A DNA stretch of 64,000 nt from Paenibacillus sp. YPG26 (GTDB taxonomy: Bacteria > Bacillota > Bacilli > Paenibacillales > Paenibacillaceae), in assembly GCF_023704175.1 (NCBI RefSeq), contig NZ_CP084530.1, positions 182,501-246,500 of the forward strand. Direction: 5' to 3'. Below are positions 34,825 through 44,662 of this stretch, piece by piece. The translations under genes and the position numbers were made by a program. How positions within the stretch are numbered: position 1 is the first letter of the stretch; each line of letters starts with the position of its first letter. The notes under the pieces were generated by a model, which had not been told where the DNA came from, made no database searches, and saw only the letters and a list, made by a program, of their open reading frames with translations.

Positions 34825-35772
34825 ATGTCTGAACAAATCTACATTGGTGTCGATCTGGGCGGAACGGCAATTAAAGTCGGCATCTGTAACGAGGAAGGCC
34901 AGCTTCTTCATACGTATGAGGGACCGACAGAGGTGGAGAAGGGCGCGGATACCGTTGTCAACAATATTGAACGGTATGTACGTCTTATTGTCGAGCAATC
35001 TCCATACGAGTGGGATCAGCTGGTGGGTGTTGGCGCAGGGGTTGCCGGCTTTACGAATGTCCGTGACGGGATCATTATCTTGGCACCAAATTTAGGTTTG
35101 AAGGATGTTCATATCCGCAGCATTCTTGAGCAGCGGCTCGGCAAGCCAGTCCGTATAGATAACGATGCCAACGTGGCTGCGCTTGGGGAAGCCTGGGCGG
35201 GCGCTGGCAAAGGAGTAGGGAATTGTGTCTGCTACACGCTCGGTACGGGTGTTGGCGGAGGTATTATCATTAACGGATCTATATATCAAGGCTTCTCTGG
35301 CATGGCCGGTGAGCTGGGTCATATGGCCGTAGTTCCTGATCTGGAAGCGATTCAGTGCGGCTGCGGCAAGATCGGCTGCCTGGAGACGGTATCATCCGCT
35401 ACCGGAGTCATTCGCATGGCGAAGGATGCTGTGGAGCGCGGGGATCGTACGACTCTATCCCAAGTAGAGAACATTATGGCCAAGGATGTGTTCGATGCAG
35501 CCAAGGACGGGGACGAGGCGGCAGTCCGCATCGTTAGCCGTGCAGCCTTTTACCTGGGCAAATCCATCGCTCAAGTGAGCGCGGTGCTTAATCCGCAGCG
35601 CTTCATTATTGGTGGCGGCGTGTCCAAGGCAGGCGATATTCTGTTCAACGAAGTCCGCAGCGTGTATGCCAAGTTAACACCAGAGCCTCTTCAAGAGGGC
35701 GTCGACATTGTCCCTGCAATTCTTGGCAATGATGCCGGAATGATCGGGGCGGCAGGCCTCTTCTTGCACTAA
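34825..35772 (+). CDS. glcK: Glucokinase, ROK family
   Basis: GlcK phosphorylates glucose to glucose-6-phosphate in the cytoplasm. Phosphate-1 motif DLGGTAIKVG is at ~11-20, the sugar/ATP region has G-T-G-V-G-G-G-I, and the ROK zinc motif is E-L-G-H followed by C-G-C-G-K-I-G-C-L-E. The ATG at 34825 follows AGGTGG by eight bases. 315 aa is usual for Bacillales. It fits with the carbon-control genes around it. Confidence 0.93.
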   Translation: MSEQIYIGVDLGGTAIKVGICNEEGQLLHTYEGPTEVEKGADTVVNNIERYVRLIVEQSPYEWDQLVGVGAGVAGFTNVRDGIIILAPNLGLKDVHIRSILEQRLGKPVRIDNDANVAALGEAWAGAGKGVGNCVCYTLGTGVGGGIIINGSIYQGFSGMAGELGHMAVVPDLEAIQCGCGKIGCLETVSSATGVIRMAKDAVERGDRTTLSQVENIMAKDVFDAAKDGDEAAVRIVSRAAFYLGKSIAQVSAVLNPQRFIIGGGVSKAGDILFNEVRSVYAKLTPEPLQEGVDIVPAILGNDAGMIGAAGLFLH

Positions 35773-35831
35773 GTCGTTAAAGATTATTATAAAAGACGCA
35801 GTTAAAGAATTGACTTGAGGGTAAGGCGTAA

Positions 35832-35954
35832 CGGAGGGGAAGCTTGGAACTGTAGGAGCGAAAGCGATCGCCTTTGTCTCCGGATTTCATCCGTCTTGCG
35901 GCATAAATCAAGAAATCTGGAGACAACAGCGGCCGAAAGTCCAAGCATTCTCCG
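35832..35954 (+). repeat. Nested palindromic intergenic element (~120 bp)
   Basis: Outer arms: CGGAG near 35832 then AGCTTGGA, against TCCAAGC and CTCCG (35940-35954). Inner arms: TTGTCTCCGGATTTC (35874-35888) against GAAATCTGGAGACAA (35912-35926), 15 bp with one G-T pair. The element can fold into one long branched hairpin on either strand and has no T run. It fills the 262-bp glcK-rapZ gap along with a perfect AAAATGT-GA-ACATTTT palindrome at 35974-35989. Confidence 0.75.
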
Positions 35955-36034
35955 TAGTTACGACTGTACACACAAAATGTGAACATTTTAAATGCGGCTT
36001 ATATATAGAAAAGATTGTGAGGGAGGGAAATCAG

Positions 36035-36928
36035 ATGACGAACAAGGAACAAACTTCGGTTGCGAACTTGATCATTATTACAGGCATGTCGGGTGCGGGG
36101 AAGTCGCTCGCTGTACGGAGCTTGGAGGACCTCGGTTTTTTCTGTGTAGATAACTTGCCCCCGGTGCTTATTCCCAAATTTGCCGAGCTGATTGAACAGT
36201 CTAACGGCAAGATTGCCAAGGTTGCGCTCGTCATTGACTTAAGGGGACGGGAGTTCTTCACGGCACTGTCGGAGTCTCTCAATTATATCAAAGATCATTT
36301 TACAATTAAGTGTGAGATCCTGTTCCTTGACGCCACCGATTCCGTACTGGTACAGCGTTACAAGGAAAGCCGCCGCAGGCATCCGCTGGCTCCGGAAGGG
36401 ATGCCGCTAGATGGCATCAGATTGGAGCGCAAGATGCTGGAGGAGCTGAAGACCTCGGCTACTCAGGTGATAGATACCAGCAATATGAAGCCCGCCGTGC
36501 TGAAAGACAAGATTATATCCGGCTTCTCTCATCTGGAGAGCAGCAATTTATCTGTAAATATTACTTCGTTTGGATTTAAATACGGAATCCCGATCGATGC
36601 CGATTTGGTCTTCGATGTGCGTTTTCTCCCGAATCCGCATTATATTGAGCAGCTCCGTCCGAACACCGGACAGAACAGCGATGTATATGAGTATGTAATG
36701 AAATGGCCTGAGACCCAGTCCTTCCTGACCAAGCTGCTGGATATGCTTCATTTCCTGCTGCCGCAATATCATAAGGAAGGGAAGAGCCAGGTGATTATTG
36801 GTATCGGTTGTACCGGAGGCAAGCACCGCTCTGTTGCGATCGCTGAATATTTGGGCCGTATGCTCGGCACGAGCGAGACCGAGACGGTCCGCGTCAGCCA
36901 CCGGGATTCCGATCGAGACCGGCATTAA
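36035..36928 (+). CDS. rapZ: RNase adapter/nucleotide-binding protein RapZ (YvcJ)
   Basis: 297 aa. Walker A GMSGAGKS is at ~16-23, Walker B-like V-A-L-V-I-D-L-R-G, and the C-terminal domain has [10 protein letters not shown]. In E. coli RapZ controls glucosamine-6-phosphate synthase; B. subtilis YvcJ binds nucleotides and affects competence. The ATG at 36035 follows GGGAGGG. It starts the conserved rapZ-glmR-whiA block. Confidence 0.95.
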   Translation: MTNKEQTSVANLIIITGMSGAGKSLAVRSLEDLGFFCVDNLPPVLIPKFAELIEQSNGKIAKVALVIDLRGREFFTALSESLNYIKDHFTIKCEILFLDATDSVLVQRYKESRRRHPLAPEGMPLDGIRLERKMLEELKTSATQVIDTSNMKPAVLKDKIISGFSHLESSNLSVNITSFGFKYGIPIDADLVFDVRFLPNPHYIEQLRPNTGQNSDVYEYVMKWPETQSFLTKLLDMLHFLLPQYHKEGKSQVIIGIGCTGGKHRSVAIAEYLGRMLGTSETETVRVSHRDSDRDRH

Positions 36929-36943
36929 GAGGTGAATGGAGAA

Positions 36944-37933
36944 GTGAAAGAGCGGTCTGCAAGTGAAAGAGTGCCGCGGATCGTGGTGATGGGCGGGGGA
37001 ACCGGCCTGTCAGTCATGCTCCGCGGCCTGAAAGAGAAGCCTCTGGACATAACAGCAATTGTGACCGTGGCCGACGATGGGGGCAGCTCAGGCATCCTGA
37101 GAAGTGAGCTGCAGATGCCGCCGCCTGGTGACATCCGGAACGTGCTTACCGCGCTTGCCGATGTAGAGCCGCTGTTATACGATATGCTTAATTATCGTTT
37201 TACGACAGGGTCGGGACTAGCCGGACACAGCCTCGGGAATTTGATTCTAGCCGCAATGACCGATATATCAGGTGATTTCGTAACGGCCGTGCGTGAACTC
37301 AGCCGTGTATTTGCGGTTCGGGGACGGGTGCTGCCTGCGGCTCAGCACGCGGTTATTCTTCATGCTGAGATGGAGGATGGCAGTATTGTTACCGGTGAGT
37401 CGAAGATTCCTGAGGCCGGCGGCAAGATCAAGCGGATCTTTCTTGAGCCGGAGGAGGTGGAGCCGCTTCCTGAAGCGGTGGAAGCCATTCTTGAAGCTGA
37501 TGCGATTCTAATCGGCCCCGGAAGCTTGTATACCAGCATTATTCCGAACCTGCTTGTGCCCAAGCTGGCCGAAGCTGTTCTGGCCAATAATGAGGCCATC
37601 AAGATCTTTGTCTGCAACGTGATGACCCAGCCCGGAGAGACGGACGGTTATGCCGTCAGCGACCACCTTGAGGCTGTATATGAGCATGTAGGGCATCACT
37701 TATTCGATTATGTCATTGTGAACGATGGCGAGATTCCTGAACAGGTACAGGACTTCTATGCCGAGAAAGGGTCCAAACCCGTTAAGGTCGACTGGGATGT
37801 CGTAACGGGCCGGGGCTACAAAATGATCGCGGACACCCTGGTGCTGTTCCGCAGATATTTGCGCCATGATGCTGACAAGCTCAGCCATCATATCTACCAG
37901 CTGGTGCATAACTGGAGTATAAGAAAGAGGTGA
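36944..37933 (+). CDS. glmR: Gluconeogenesis factor GlmR (YvcK)
   Basis: GlmR (CofD-like fold) binds UDP-GlcNAc and supports cell-wall precursor synthesis during gluconeogenic growth. The N-terminal [10 protein letters not shown] and D-D-G-G-S-S-G motifs, and G-P-G-S-L-Y-T-S-I, are diagnostic. I prefer the GTG at 36944, nine bases after AGAGGTG; the GTG at 36932 is inside that site. The stop overlaps the ribosome site of whiA. Confidence 0.93.
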   Translation: MKERSASERVPRIVVMGGGTGLSVMLRGLKEKPLDITAIVTVADDGGSSGILRSELQMPPPGDIRNVLTALADVEPLLYDMLNYRFTTGSGLAGHSLGNLILAAMTDISGDFVTAVRELSRVFAVRGRVLPAAQHAVILHAEMEDGSIVTGESKIPEAGGKIKRIFLEPEEVEPLPEAVEAILEADAILIGPGSLYTSIIPNLLVPKLAEAVLANNEAIKIFVCNVMTQPGETDGYAVSDHLEAVYEHVGHHLFDYVIVNDGEIPEQVQDFYAEKGSKPVKVDWDVVTGRGYKMIADTLVLFRRYLRHDADKLSHHIYQLVHNWSIRKR

Positions 37934-37938
37934 GTCCC

Positions 37939-38868
37939 TTGTCGTTTGCGGCACAAACCAAAAAAGAACTGACCATGATCGAAGCCGAGCCTTGCTGCGA
38001 GCAGGCCGAATTATCCGCCCTAATCCGGATGAACGGTTCCGTCTCGGTGTCGAACAAAAAAGTCATTCTGGACATTTCCACCGAAAACGCCGCGATAGCA
38101 AGACGGATTTATTCTTTGATCAAAAAGTATTTCGACGTTCATACGGAGCTGCTCGTGCGCAAAAAGATGCGTCTGAAGAAGAATAACGTATATATCGTGC
38201 GGATTCCCACATACGTACAGGAGATTCTGAACAAGCTCAAGATCGTATCCGAAGGGTTCATTTTCACGCCGGGGATTAACCCGGAGCTAACCCGGAAAAA
38301 CTGTTGTAAGCGGGCTTACCTGAGAGGAGCCTTCATGGCTGGGGGATCGGTGAACAACCCGGAAGGCTCTTCCTACCACCTGGAGATTGCCTCCATGTAT
38401 GAGGAGCACTGCCAGGCCCTGGTGGATCTGGCCAACCAGTTCCACTTGAATGCACGCTGCATCGAACGCAAGAAAGGCTTTATTTTCTATATCAAGGAAG
38501 GCGAGAAGATCATTGAACTTCTGAGCATTATCGGGGCCCATCAGGCCTTGTTCAAGTTCGAGGATGTACGGATTATGCGCGACATGCGCAATTCCGTGAA
38601 TCGGATCGTCAATTGTGAGACGGCAAATCTCAATAAAACCATAGGCGCAGCCATTCGGCAGATTGATAATATCAAGCTGCTTCAGAGGGAGATCGGCCTG
38701 GAATCGCTGCCGGATAAGCTCAGGGAAGTGGCCGAGATCCGGCTGGCCCATCCGGATATGAACCTCAAGGAAGTCGGAGAGATGCTTAAAGGCACGGTCA
38801 GCAAGTCGGGTGTGAACCACCGTCTGCGCAAAATTGACGAGCTTGCCGAAAAAATTCGGGGAGTCTGA
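37939..38868 (+). CDS. whiA: DNA-binding protein WhiA
   Basis: WhiA combines a LAGLIDADG-endonuclease-like N-terminal part with a C-terminal HTH and affects division and chromosome segregation in Firmicutes. The start [11 protein letters not shown] matches the usual N-terminus if the TTG at 37939 is used, five bases after [20 protein letters not shown] and the C-terminal N-L-K-E-V-G-E-M-L helix are visible. 309 aa. Confidence 0.94.
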   Translation: MSFAAQTKKELTMIEAEPCCEQAELSALIRMNGSVSVSNKKVILDISTENAAIARRIYSLIKKYFDVHTELLVRKKMRLKKNNVYIVRIPTYVQEILNKLKIVSEGFIFTPGINPELTRKNCCKRAYLRGAFMAGGSVNNPEGSSYHLEIASMYEEHCQALVDLANQFHLNARCIERKKGFIFYIKEGEKIIELLSIIGAHQALFKFEDVRIMRDMRNSVNRIVNCETANLNKTIGAAIRQIDNIKLLQREIGLESLPDKLREVAEIRLAHPDMNLKEVGEMLKGTVSKSGVNHRLRKIDELAEKIRGV

Positions 38869-38978
38869 AGCCGAACACCTAGTGTGAGGACTAGCGCCTA
38901 TGGTATACTGATTAAAATATATTACTACAAGAATGTGCAGAACTCTGCATGTTGATTATGTATAGGGGGTTAGGATTC

Positions 38979-39248
38979 ATGGTCAAACATCCGGTAACCG
39001 TCCGTTTGAAAACGGGTCTTCACGCCAGACCTGCAGCGCTTTTTGTACAAGAAGCGAATAAATACTCGTCTGAATTGTTCGTGGAGAAGGATGACAAGAG
39101 GGTTAACGCGAAGAGCATCATGGGCATCATGAGCCTTGCCATCAGTACTGGGACGGAGATTTACATTAGCGCCGAGGGTGCGGACGCTGAGCAGGCTGCA
39201 AACGCTTTAGTCAGTCTGGTTAGCAAGGAAGAGCTGGAGAACCAATAA
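38979..39248 (+). CDS. crh: HPr-family protein at the crh locus, with His15 and Ser46
   Basis: 89 aa. The body is Crh-like (L-K-T-G-L, A-R-P-A-A-L-F-V-Q-E-A-N, K-S-I-M-G-I-M-S-L), and the gene sits after whiA exactly where B. subtilis has crh. But residue 15 is His, the PTS phospho-acceptor, where B. subtilis Crh has Gln. Ser46, the HprK target, is present. It could act both as catabolite corepressor and as a PTS carrier. The ATG follows AGGGGG. The symbol is by position; 'ptsH-like' would be as fair. Confidence 0.85.
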   Translation: MVKHPVTVRLKTGLHARPAALFVQEANKYSSELFVEKDDKRVNAKSIMGIMSLAISTGTEIYISAEGADAEQAANALVSLVSKEELENQ

Positions 39249-39274
39249 TTTTGTAGTTGGACAAGCTTGCATGG

Positions 39275-39319
39275 AGAGAGGGGAACTGCCTGTTGAGGCG
39301 GATTGCCCTCTCTTTTTTT
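39275..39319 (+). terminator. Terminator of the rapZ-crh block
   Basis: AGAGAGGG and CCCTCTCT form a perfect 8-bp stem followed by seven T. Confidence 0.85.
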
Positions 39320-39434
39320 GCATAGGGGAAAATATATTTCAGATTGTCCGCACCCTTCTGCAACCTTGGAAGCCCGGGCTGCGTTTAGTAGTTAAATTTA
39401 CCAATTTGGAGAAACTATTGGAGGCGGGTTAAAC

Positions 39435-40196
39435 ATGAAAATTTGGGTCAAATCGCTAGGTTCAGTACTTATCGCAGGAACACTGCTTGCAGGAGGGACG
39501 GCGGCAGGAGATCTGTTAAGCGGAGCTCCGCATGCCTATGCGGATGAAGCCGTGCAGCGCAATGTAGTTAATGTGGTTGGCAACGGGGAGATCTCGATCA
39601 AGCCGGATATTGCCTATCTGACGATTGGTGTGGAGGCCCAGGCGGCCACAGCTCAGGGAGCCCAGAAGGCTACAGCGGCCCAAATTGCGAAATTGACGAA
39701 CCTTCTGAAGAATACCTGGAAGCTTGATGCGGCAGATATCCAGACCGCCAGCTTCTATGTTCAGCCTAACTATACTTACAGCGACAAGGAAGGACAGAAG
39801 CTCAAGGGCTATAACGCATCCCACTCTCTTCAGATCAAATACCGCCAGCTTGATAAGGTGGGTCAATTGCTCGATGACGCTGCCAAGAATGGGGCCAACC
39901 GCATTGACAATGTACGGTTCACTGTAGAGAACCCGGATCAGTTCCAGGAGCAGGTGATTAACAAAGCGCTTGCGAACGCGGAGCTCAAGGCAGGAATTAT
40001 TGCCAAGGGTGTGAAGCGTGGGCTCGGAACTGTTCTTAGCGTCAGCCAAGGGGGCATTAGCAGCGCACCTGTATTTGAACAGAATTACCTGACTATGGAT
40101 AAAGCTGCATCGAGTGAATCGGCGCCTGGCAGCTCGGTCGAACCTGGAGAGATCAAGTTGACGACATCACTGAGTGTACAATATGAGCTTAAATAG
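39435..40196 (+). CDS. Secreted SIMPL (DUF541) domain protein
   Basis: 253 aa. A signal peptide (1-~36, ending H-A-Y-A-D) is followed by a SIMPL domain: V-V-G-N-G-E-I-S-I-K-P-D-I-A-Y-L-T-I-G-V-E at the start and many A-Q/A-A pairs in the following helix. The C-terminus ends with the family strand S-L-S-V-Q-Y-E-L. The function is unknown for most members; some are linked to envelope or oxidative stress. ATG after GGAGG. Confidence 0.88.
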   Translation: MKIWVKSLGSVLIAGTLLAGGTAAGDLLSGAPHAYADEAVQRNVVNVVGNGEISIKPDIAYLTIGVEAQAATAQGAQKATAAQIAKLTNLLKNTWKLDAADIQTASFYVQPNYTYSDKEGQKLKGYNASHSLQIKYRQLDKVGQLLDDAAKNGANRIDNVRFTVENPDQFQEQVINKALANAELKAGIIAKGVKRGLGTVLSVSQGGISSAPVFEQNYLTMDKAASSESAPGSSVEPGEIKLTTSLSVQYELK

Positions 40197-40212
40197 AATA
40201 TTATAAATAAGG

Positions 40213-40248
40213 CGCCGTCCTCCTGATTTTTGGGAACGGCGTTTTTTT
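40213..40248 (+). terminator. Terminator of the SIMPL gene
   Basis: CGCCGTCC pairs with GGAACGGCG (two bulged bases) and seven T follow. Confidence 0.75.
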
Positions 40249-40307
40249 GTGTCGAGCAGAAAGTATCTATTGGGTCACCTGCAAAGTAACTGAATCAGCT
40301 TCTATGT

Positions 40308-40463
40308 AAAGTCCCACATTGCGGGCTTGTGTTGTTACAGATCAAGCCTACTCAGGCTTGGGGCCTACAAAGTTGTTGTACTAGCAAGGGAAACGAGGTA
40401 TATTGAATATGCCAAAATAGATTGAGTCATAAGAGCCGTCCCTTGGGATATGGCTTTTTTTTT
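40308..40463 (+). ncRNA. Candidate structured RNA, 6S-like
   Basis: An untranslated stretch bounded by the SIMPL terminator and its own T9 run. The ends pair (AAAGTC 40308-40313 with GGCTTT). The next segments pair across the molecule (CTTGTG with CATAAG, CGG with CCG). The middle has hairpins CAAGCCT-ACTC-AGGCTTG and GGTATAT-TGA-ATATGCC, and the word GGGGCCTACAA. A long rod with an open centre is the 6S RNA plan, and the words resemble my memory of B. subtilis 6S-1. It could instead be a potABCD leader ending in an attenuator. Exact ends are uncertain. Confidence 0.45.
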
Positions 40464-40528
40464 CAGATTATAGATGCTATGGAACGGTTGTATATACATA
40501 ATAATTCATGATATAGGAGTTGATGCAT

Positions 40529-41497
40529 ATGATTGAACTGGTAGACGTCCAGAAGAATTTCGCCGGACAGGTTGTTGTGCATCCGCTGAACCTGACGATC
40601 AAGGAAGGTGAATTCCTGACCTTGCTCGGGCCCAGCGGCTGTGGGAAGACAACAATTCTGCGCATGATCGCAGGCTTTGAACATCCGACTGAGGGACGAA
40701 TCCTTCTGGATGGTGCAGACTTGACCGCACTTCCGCCGAACCGCCGGGACCTTAATCTCGTATTTCAGCATTATGCGCTGTTCCCTCATATGACCGTAGA
40801 GGACAACATCGCCTTTGGCCTAAAAATGAAAAAGCTGCCGCAAGCCGAGATCAAGCAGCGGATTGAAGAAGCGGTAGCGATGACCCAGCTCACCCCGCTG
40901 ACCAAGCGTTATCCGCATCAGCTGTCCGGGGGACAGCAGCAGCGGGTTGCCATAGCACGGGCAATTGCGAACAAGCCCAAAGTACTCCTGCTGGATGAGC
41001 CGCTGGGGGCCCTGGATCTTCAGCTGCGCAAAAATCTGCAATCAGAGCTGAAGCAGCTTCAGCGCAGTCTTGGCATTACGTTCGTATACGTCACACACGA
41101 TCAGGAGGAAGCGATGATGCTGTCCGACCGGATCGTAATCATGAATAATGGGCAAGTAGAACAAGTTGGAACCCCGAGAGATATTTATGCCACTCCTGCT
41201 ACCCTGTTCGCCGCAACTTTCGTGGGAGAGAACAACATATTCTCTCAAGATGGGCGGCTGTTCGCCGTTCGTCCCGAGAAGTTAAGAGCAGCCCGGGATG
41301 CGGGAGCCTCGAAGCGGACAGGGGTTGTTCAGGATGTCCTGTACCTGGGCAGCATTCATAAGATCGTTGTTCAGCTTGATGATGACCCCATGACAGTAAC
41401 GATTGCGCTGGACTTTACGGATGAGCGCCCTTGGGAGATCGGTGAGAGACTTGGGGTGGATTGGAGTCCTCAGGACGAGGTGAACATCGGGGCATGA
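40529..41497 (+). CDS. potA: Spermidine/putrescine ABC transporter ATP-binding protein
   Basis: 322 aa. Walker [10 protein letters not shown], signature [14 protein letters not shown], Walker [12 protein letters not shown], switch T-H-D-Q-E-E-A and a C-terminal TOBE domain. I start at the ATG at 40529, nine bases after TAGGAG; earlier in-frame TTG/ATG codons are too close to that site. It is the first gene of potABCD, and potB overlaps its stop. Confidence 0.95.
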   Translation: MIELVDVQKNFAGQVVVHPLNLTIKEGEFLTLLGPSGCGKTTILRMIAGFEHPTEGRILLDGADLTALPPNRRDLNLVFQHYALFPHMTVEDNIAFGLKMKKLPQAEIKQRIEEAVAMTQLTPLTKRYPHQLSGGQQQRVAIARAIANKPKVLLLDEPLGALDLQLRKNLQSELKQLQRSLGITFVYVTHDQEEAMMLSDRIVIMNNGQVEQVGTPRDIYATPATLFAATFVGENNIFSQDGRLFAVRPEKLRAARDAGASKRTGVVQDVLYLGSIHKIVVQLDDDPMTVTIALDFTDERPWEIGERLGVDWSPQDEVNIGA

Positions 41498-42345
41498 AGA
41501 GATCAGGGCTTACTTTAATTCCTGTAATACTTTGGTTAAGTCTCTTTCTGGTTATTCCCATGCTCATTGTGGTCTTTATTTCCTTTATGCAGCGGGATAC
41601 AAATGGCAATCTGATCTATACCTTCTCCCTGGATGCCTACAAGATTTTCTTCGATTCGCTATATCTCGGAATCTATTGGGATACGATTGTGTTGTCCGTG
41701 GCAACCACGGCCATCTGCCTGCTGCTGAGTTATCCCCTGGCTTATTATATTGCCAGATCGGGACCCCGAATGCAGACCTGGGGACTTGCGCTTATTACGA
41801 TTCCATTCTGGATCAATTTCCTGATTCGGACTTATGCTTGGGTGCTCCTGCTGCGGACGCAGGGTGTCGTTAACAGCTTATTTATGAATTTCGGGTGGAT
41901 TTCGGAGCCTATGCAGATGCTGTATACCCAAGGAGCCGTTCTGCTGGGGATGGTCTATACCTTTATTCCTTTCATGGTGCTCCCTATATATGTAGCTATT
42001 GAACAGATGGACCGGAGATTACTGGAAGCTGCCAGTGATCTGGGGGCATCGCCTTGGCGGTCTTTCTGGCATATCACACTGCCTCAGACCAAGTCGGGTA
42101 TTATTACAGGCGCGATCCTGGTCTACGTCTCAACCACAGGCATGTTTGTCGTAACGGATATTTTGGGCGGCGCCAAATCCGCCATGATCAGCAATATTAT
42201 TCAGACCCAGTTCCTGGGGGCCCGCAACTGGCCATTTGGTGCTGCGTTATCTGTTATTTTTGTTATCACCTCGTTAATTCTAATTGCGCTTTTTAACAAA
42301 GCTATGACCTCCAAGGTTGAGACAGTGAAGGAGGGGCGGATATGA
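41494..42345 (+). CDS. potB: Spermidine/putrescine ABC transporter permease PotB
   Basis: 283 aa with six helices and the ABC permease EAA loop [16 protein letters not shown] (~185). The ATG at 41494 overlaps the potA stop (ATGA), with a GAGGTGA site ten bases upstream. Pairs with PotC. Confidence 0.94.
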   Translation: MKRSGLTLIPVILWLSLFLVIPMLIVVFISFMQRDTNGNLIYTFSLDAYKIFFDSLYLGIYWDTIVLSVATTAICLLLSYPLAYYIARSGPRMQTWGLALITIPFWINFLIRTYAWVLLLRTQGVVNSLFMNFGWISEPMQMLYTQGAVLLGMVYTFIPFMVLPIYVAIEQMDRRLLEAASDLGASPWRSFWHITLPQTKSGIITGAILVYVSTTGMFVVTDILGGAKSAMISNIIQTQFLGARNWPFGAALSVIFVITSLILIALFNKAMTSKVETVKEGRI

Positions 42346-43148
42346 GAACCAAGCGGAGCCCGTGGCTCGGTCTGCACGCCTTGCTGATGATGGTCTTCAT
42401 CTATGTGCCGATCCTGTTCATTATTCTGTTCTCCTTCAATGACTCCCGCTTGTCTGCAGAATGGCGGGGATTCACGCTCGACTGGTACGTATCGTTATTC
42501 GATAACGACCATGTTATGGATGCGCTGCAGAACAGCTTGATTGTGGCCATTATTTCTACTATTGCCGCTACACTGCTTGGAACATTGGCAGCCATGGCGG
42601 TTCGAAGAGCAGCCCGAAAGCTTAAGCTTGGGATGAATGGGCTGCTGTATTTACCCATCGTGATTCCGGATATCATTATGGGCCTATCCCTCCTGGTGCT
42701 GTTCAGGGTGCTCGGGGTTGATACAGGCAAGACAACCATCATCATTGCCCATATTACCTTCAGTATGTCGTATGTATATGTTGTGGTGTCCTCGCGGCTC
42801 GCGGGTATGGGCAAGCAGCTGGAAGAGGCGGCGCAGGATCTTGGGGCAAGCTCCTGGCAGATTTTCCGTTACGTGACCCTGCCTCAGATTACACCGGGCA
42901 TTATCTCGGGGGCGCTGATCGCTTTTACAATGTCGCTGGACGATTTCATGGTCAGCTTCTTCGTATCCGGACCAAGCTCGACAACGCTGCCTATTTATAT
43001 ATATGGACAGGTTAAGCGAGGTATTTCCCCGGAAATTAACGCGCTATGTACAATATTAATTGTGGTAAGTGTAACACTGATCTTCCTCGCCCAGTATATG
43101 CTGAACAGAGGCAAGGGACAGAAGAAGCAGAAGATGCTGCCATTCTAG
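42342..43148 (+). CDS. potC: Spermidine/putrescine ABC transporter permease PotC
   Basis: 268 aa with six helices and EAA loop L-E-E-A-A-Q-D-L-G-A-S-S-W-Q-I-F (~165). S-L-D-D-F-M-V-S-F-F, typical of PotC, is present. ATGA overlap with potB, with GGAGG just upstream. Confidence 0.95.
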   Translation: MRTKRSPWLGLHALLMMVFIYVPILFIILFSFNDSRLSAEWRGFTLDWYVSLFDNDHVMDALQNSLIVAIISTIAATLLGTLAAMAVRRAARKLKLGMNGLLYLPIVIPDIIMGLSLLVLFRVLGVDTGKTTIIIAHITFSMSYVYVVVSSRLAGMGKQLEEAAQDLGASSWQIFRYVTLPQITPGIISGALIAFTMSLDDFMVSFFVSGPSSTTLPIYIYGQVKRGISPEINALCTILIVVSVTLIFLAQYMLNRGKGQKKQKMLPF

Positions 43149-43184
43149 ATGAATGATGAATTGAACGAGAGAGGAGATTATGAA

Positions 43185-44234
43185 TTGAATAAAAAGTTGA
43201 AGCTGGTAACGCTGCTTCTGACCGCGATGCTTGTCATTATATCGCTGTCCGGCTGCGGCTCCAAGAAAGAAACGCTGAACATCTACAGCTGGGCCGATAA
43301 CTTCGACCCGCAGGTGCTCAAAGATTTCGAAGACCAATATAATGTGAAGATTAACTATGATAACTTCGCCAATAATGAGGACCTGCTGGCCAAGATTAAA
43401 GCGGGCGGGGGCGGATATGACCTTATTCAGCCTTCGGACTACATGGTTGCGACCATGATCAAGGAGAACCTTCTTGCACCGCTGAATATAGGGAATATTC
43501 CGAATTTTGCGAACCTTACCGAGACGCTGAAGAACCCTCCTTTTGATCCGGGTAACAAGTATTCAATTGCTTATATGTCGGGGGTTACCGGTATTGCATA
43601 CAACAAGAAGTATGTGAAGGAGACGATCACCAGCTGGGCGGATCTGTGGAACCCTAAGTACAAGGGCAAGGTTCTACTTCTGGATGATAACCGTGAAGTG
43701 ATTGGCATGTCGCTCAAGAAGAACGGATCGTCCAACAGCTCAACAGACGAAGCGCAGATCAGGACCGCAGTAGATGATCTGAAGAAGCTGCTGCCAAGCG
43801 TGCTTGCCTTCGATACGGATACCATCAAGCAGAAAATGATTCAGGAAGAAGGCTGGATCGCCACGATGTGGTCGGGAGATGCTTCCTTTGCGGCGAAAGA
43901 GAATCCGGATATCGCCTATGTTGTGCCTAAGGAAGGCGGTACGATCTTCGCGGACAATTATGCGATACCCAAGGACTCCAAGAATCAGGAGCTTGCGGAG
44001 AAGTTCATCAACTATATGCTGGACCCGAAAGTCAGTGCGAAGAACTACGAGTCCATCGGCTATAGCGACCCGAATACGAAGGCTATGGAATTCCACAGCG
44101 AGACCTATCGCAATGACAAGATGATCAACCTGTCCGAAGATGAAATGAAGCGGACGGAATGGCTGAAGGATGTAGGAGAGACTTTGCAGGTGTACGACCG
44201 CTACTGGACAGAGCTTAAGAGCGGTCGTGAGTAG
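43185..44234 (+). CDS. potD: Spermidine/putrescine-binding lipoprotein PotD
   Basis: 349 aa. A lipoprotein signal peptide ends at the lipobox L-S-G-C (Cys ~24), so Lgt should lipidate it. The mature part has N-I-Y-S-W-A-D-N-F-D-P and the PotD-type polyamine pocket segments (Y-D-L-I-Q-P-S-D-Y, M-W-S-G-D-A, N-Y-A-I-P-K). I start at the TTG at 43185 after GAGGAG; an in-frame ATG at 43149 has no site. Confidence 0.93.
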   Translation: MNKKLKLVTLLLTAMLVIISLSGCGSKKETLNIYSWADNFDPQVLKDFEDQYNVKINYDNFANNEDLLAKIKAGGGGYDLIQPSDYMVATMIKENLLAPLNIGNIPNFANLTETLKNPPFDPGNKYSIAYMSGVTGIAYNKKYVKETITSWADLWNPKYKGKVLLLDDNREVIGMSLKKNGSSNSSTDEAQIRTAVDDLKKLLPSVLAFDTDTIKQKMIQEEGWIATMWSGDASFAAKENPDIAYVVPKEGGTIFADNYAIPKDSKNQELAEKFINYMLDPKVSAKNYESIGYSDPNTKAMEFHSETYRNDKMINLSEDEMKRTEWLKDVGETLQVYDRYWTELKSGRE

Positions 44235-44400
44235 AGGATAGTTAAGGCTTATCCCTTGGCTTCTCGTCCTATTTGGCTTTGAGTTGCTAGAGCGATTAAC
44301 GCTTCATTGATGATATGGACAGATAATATTGAGGGATTCTCCTTCCTTCAAGTCCACTGGCAAAGGATAGTTGGCCCATGTATATTTTTGGCACATTAAA

Positions 44401-44462
44401 AAACTTCGCTTTATTTAAAATGGGTTGGGAGTATCCATTCTAACTAAGCGAGGTTTCTTTTT
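44401..44462 (+). terminator. Terminator of potABCD
   Basis: AAACTTCGCTT pairs with AAGCGAGGTTT (one G-T), with an inner AATGG/CCATT pairing, followed by CTTTTT. The 165 bases between the potD stop and this stem show no gene. Confidence 0.75.
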
Positions 44463-44468
44463 AATTTT

Positions 44469-44648
44469 AAATTTGAAGGTCAAACCGTAACGGAGCAGTC
44501 GAATGATTCTGAGAAGCGTCAGCGTGCGGAAGAACATTCGAATGCGCAGTGGACAGGTTACCTTATTGATGTATTTCCGCACATGTTACCGGAGGACATC
44601 TTCCCGTTGCCCGCTCAGGCCTCTGTACATAAGATGAAGCATATCTAG
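44469..44648 (+). pseudogene. Possible gene remnant without a start codon
   Basis: The frame stays open for 60 codons to a TAG at 44646. The last third reads like protein (D-V-F-P-H-M-L-P-E-D-I-F-P-L-P-A-Q-A). There is no start codon with a ribosome site; the only ATGs are at 44583 and 44634. It overlaps an inverted repeat (TCGAATG-A-TTC near 44499 against GAACATTCGA near 44532). I do not recognise a family. It could also be an unconventional small gene. Confidence 0.3.
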
Positions 44649-44662
44649 GGGAGGGGATTCGG

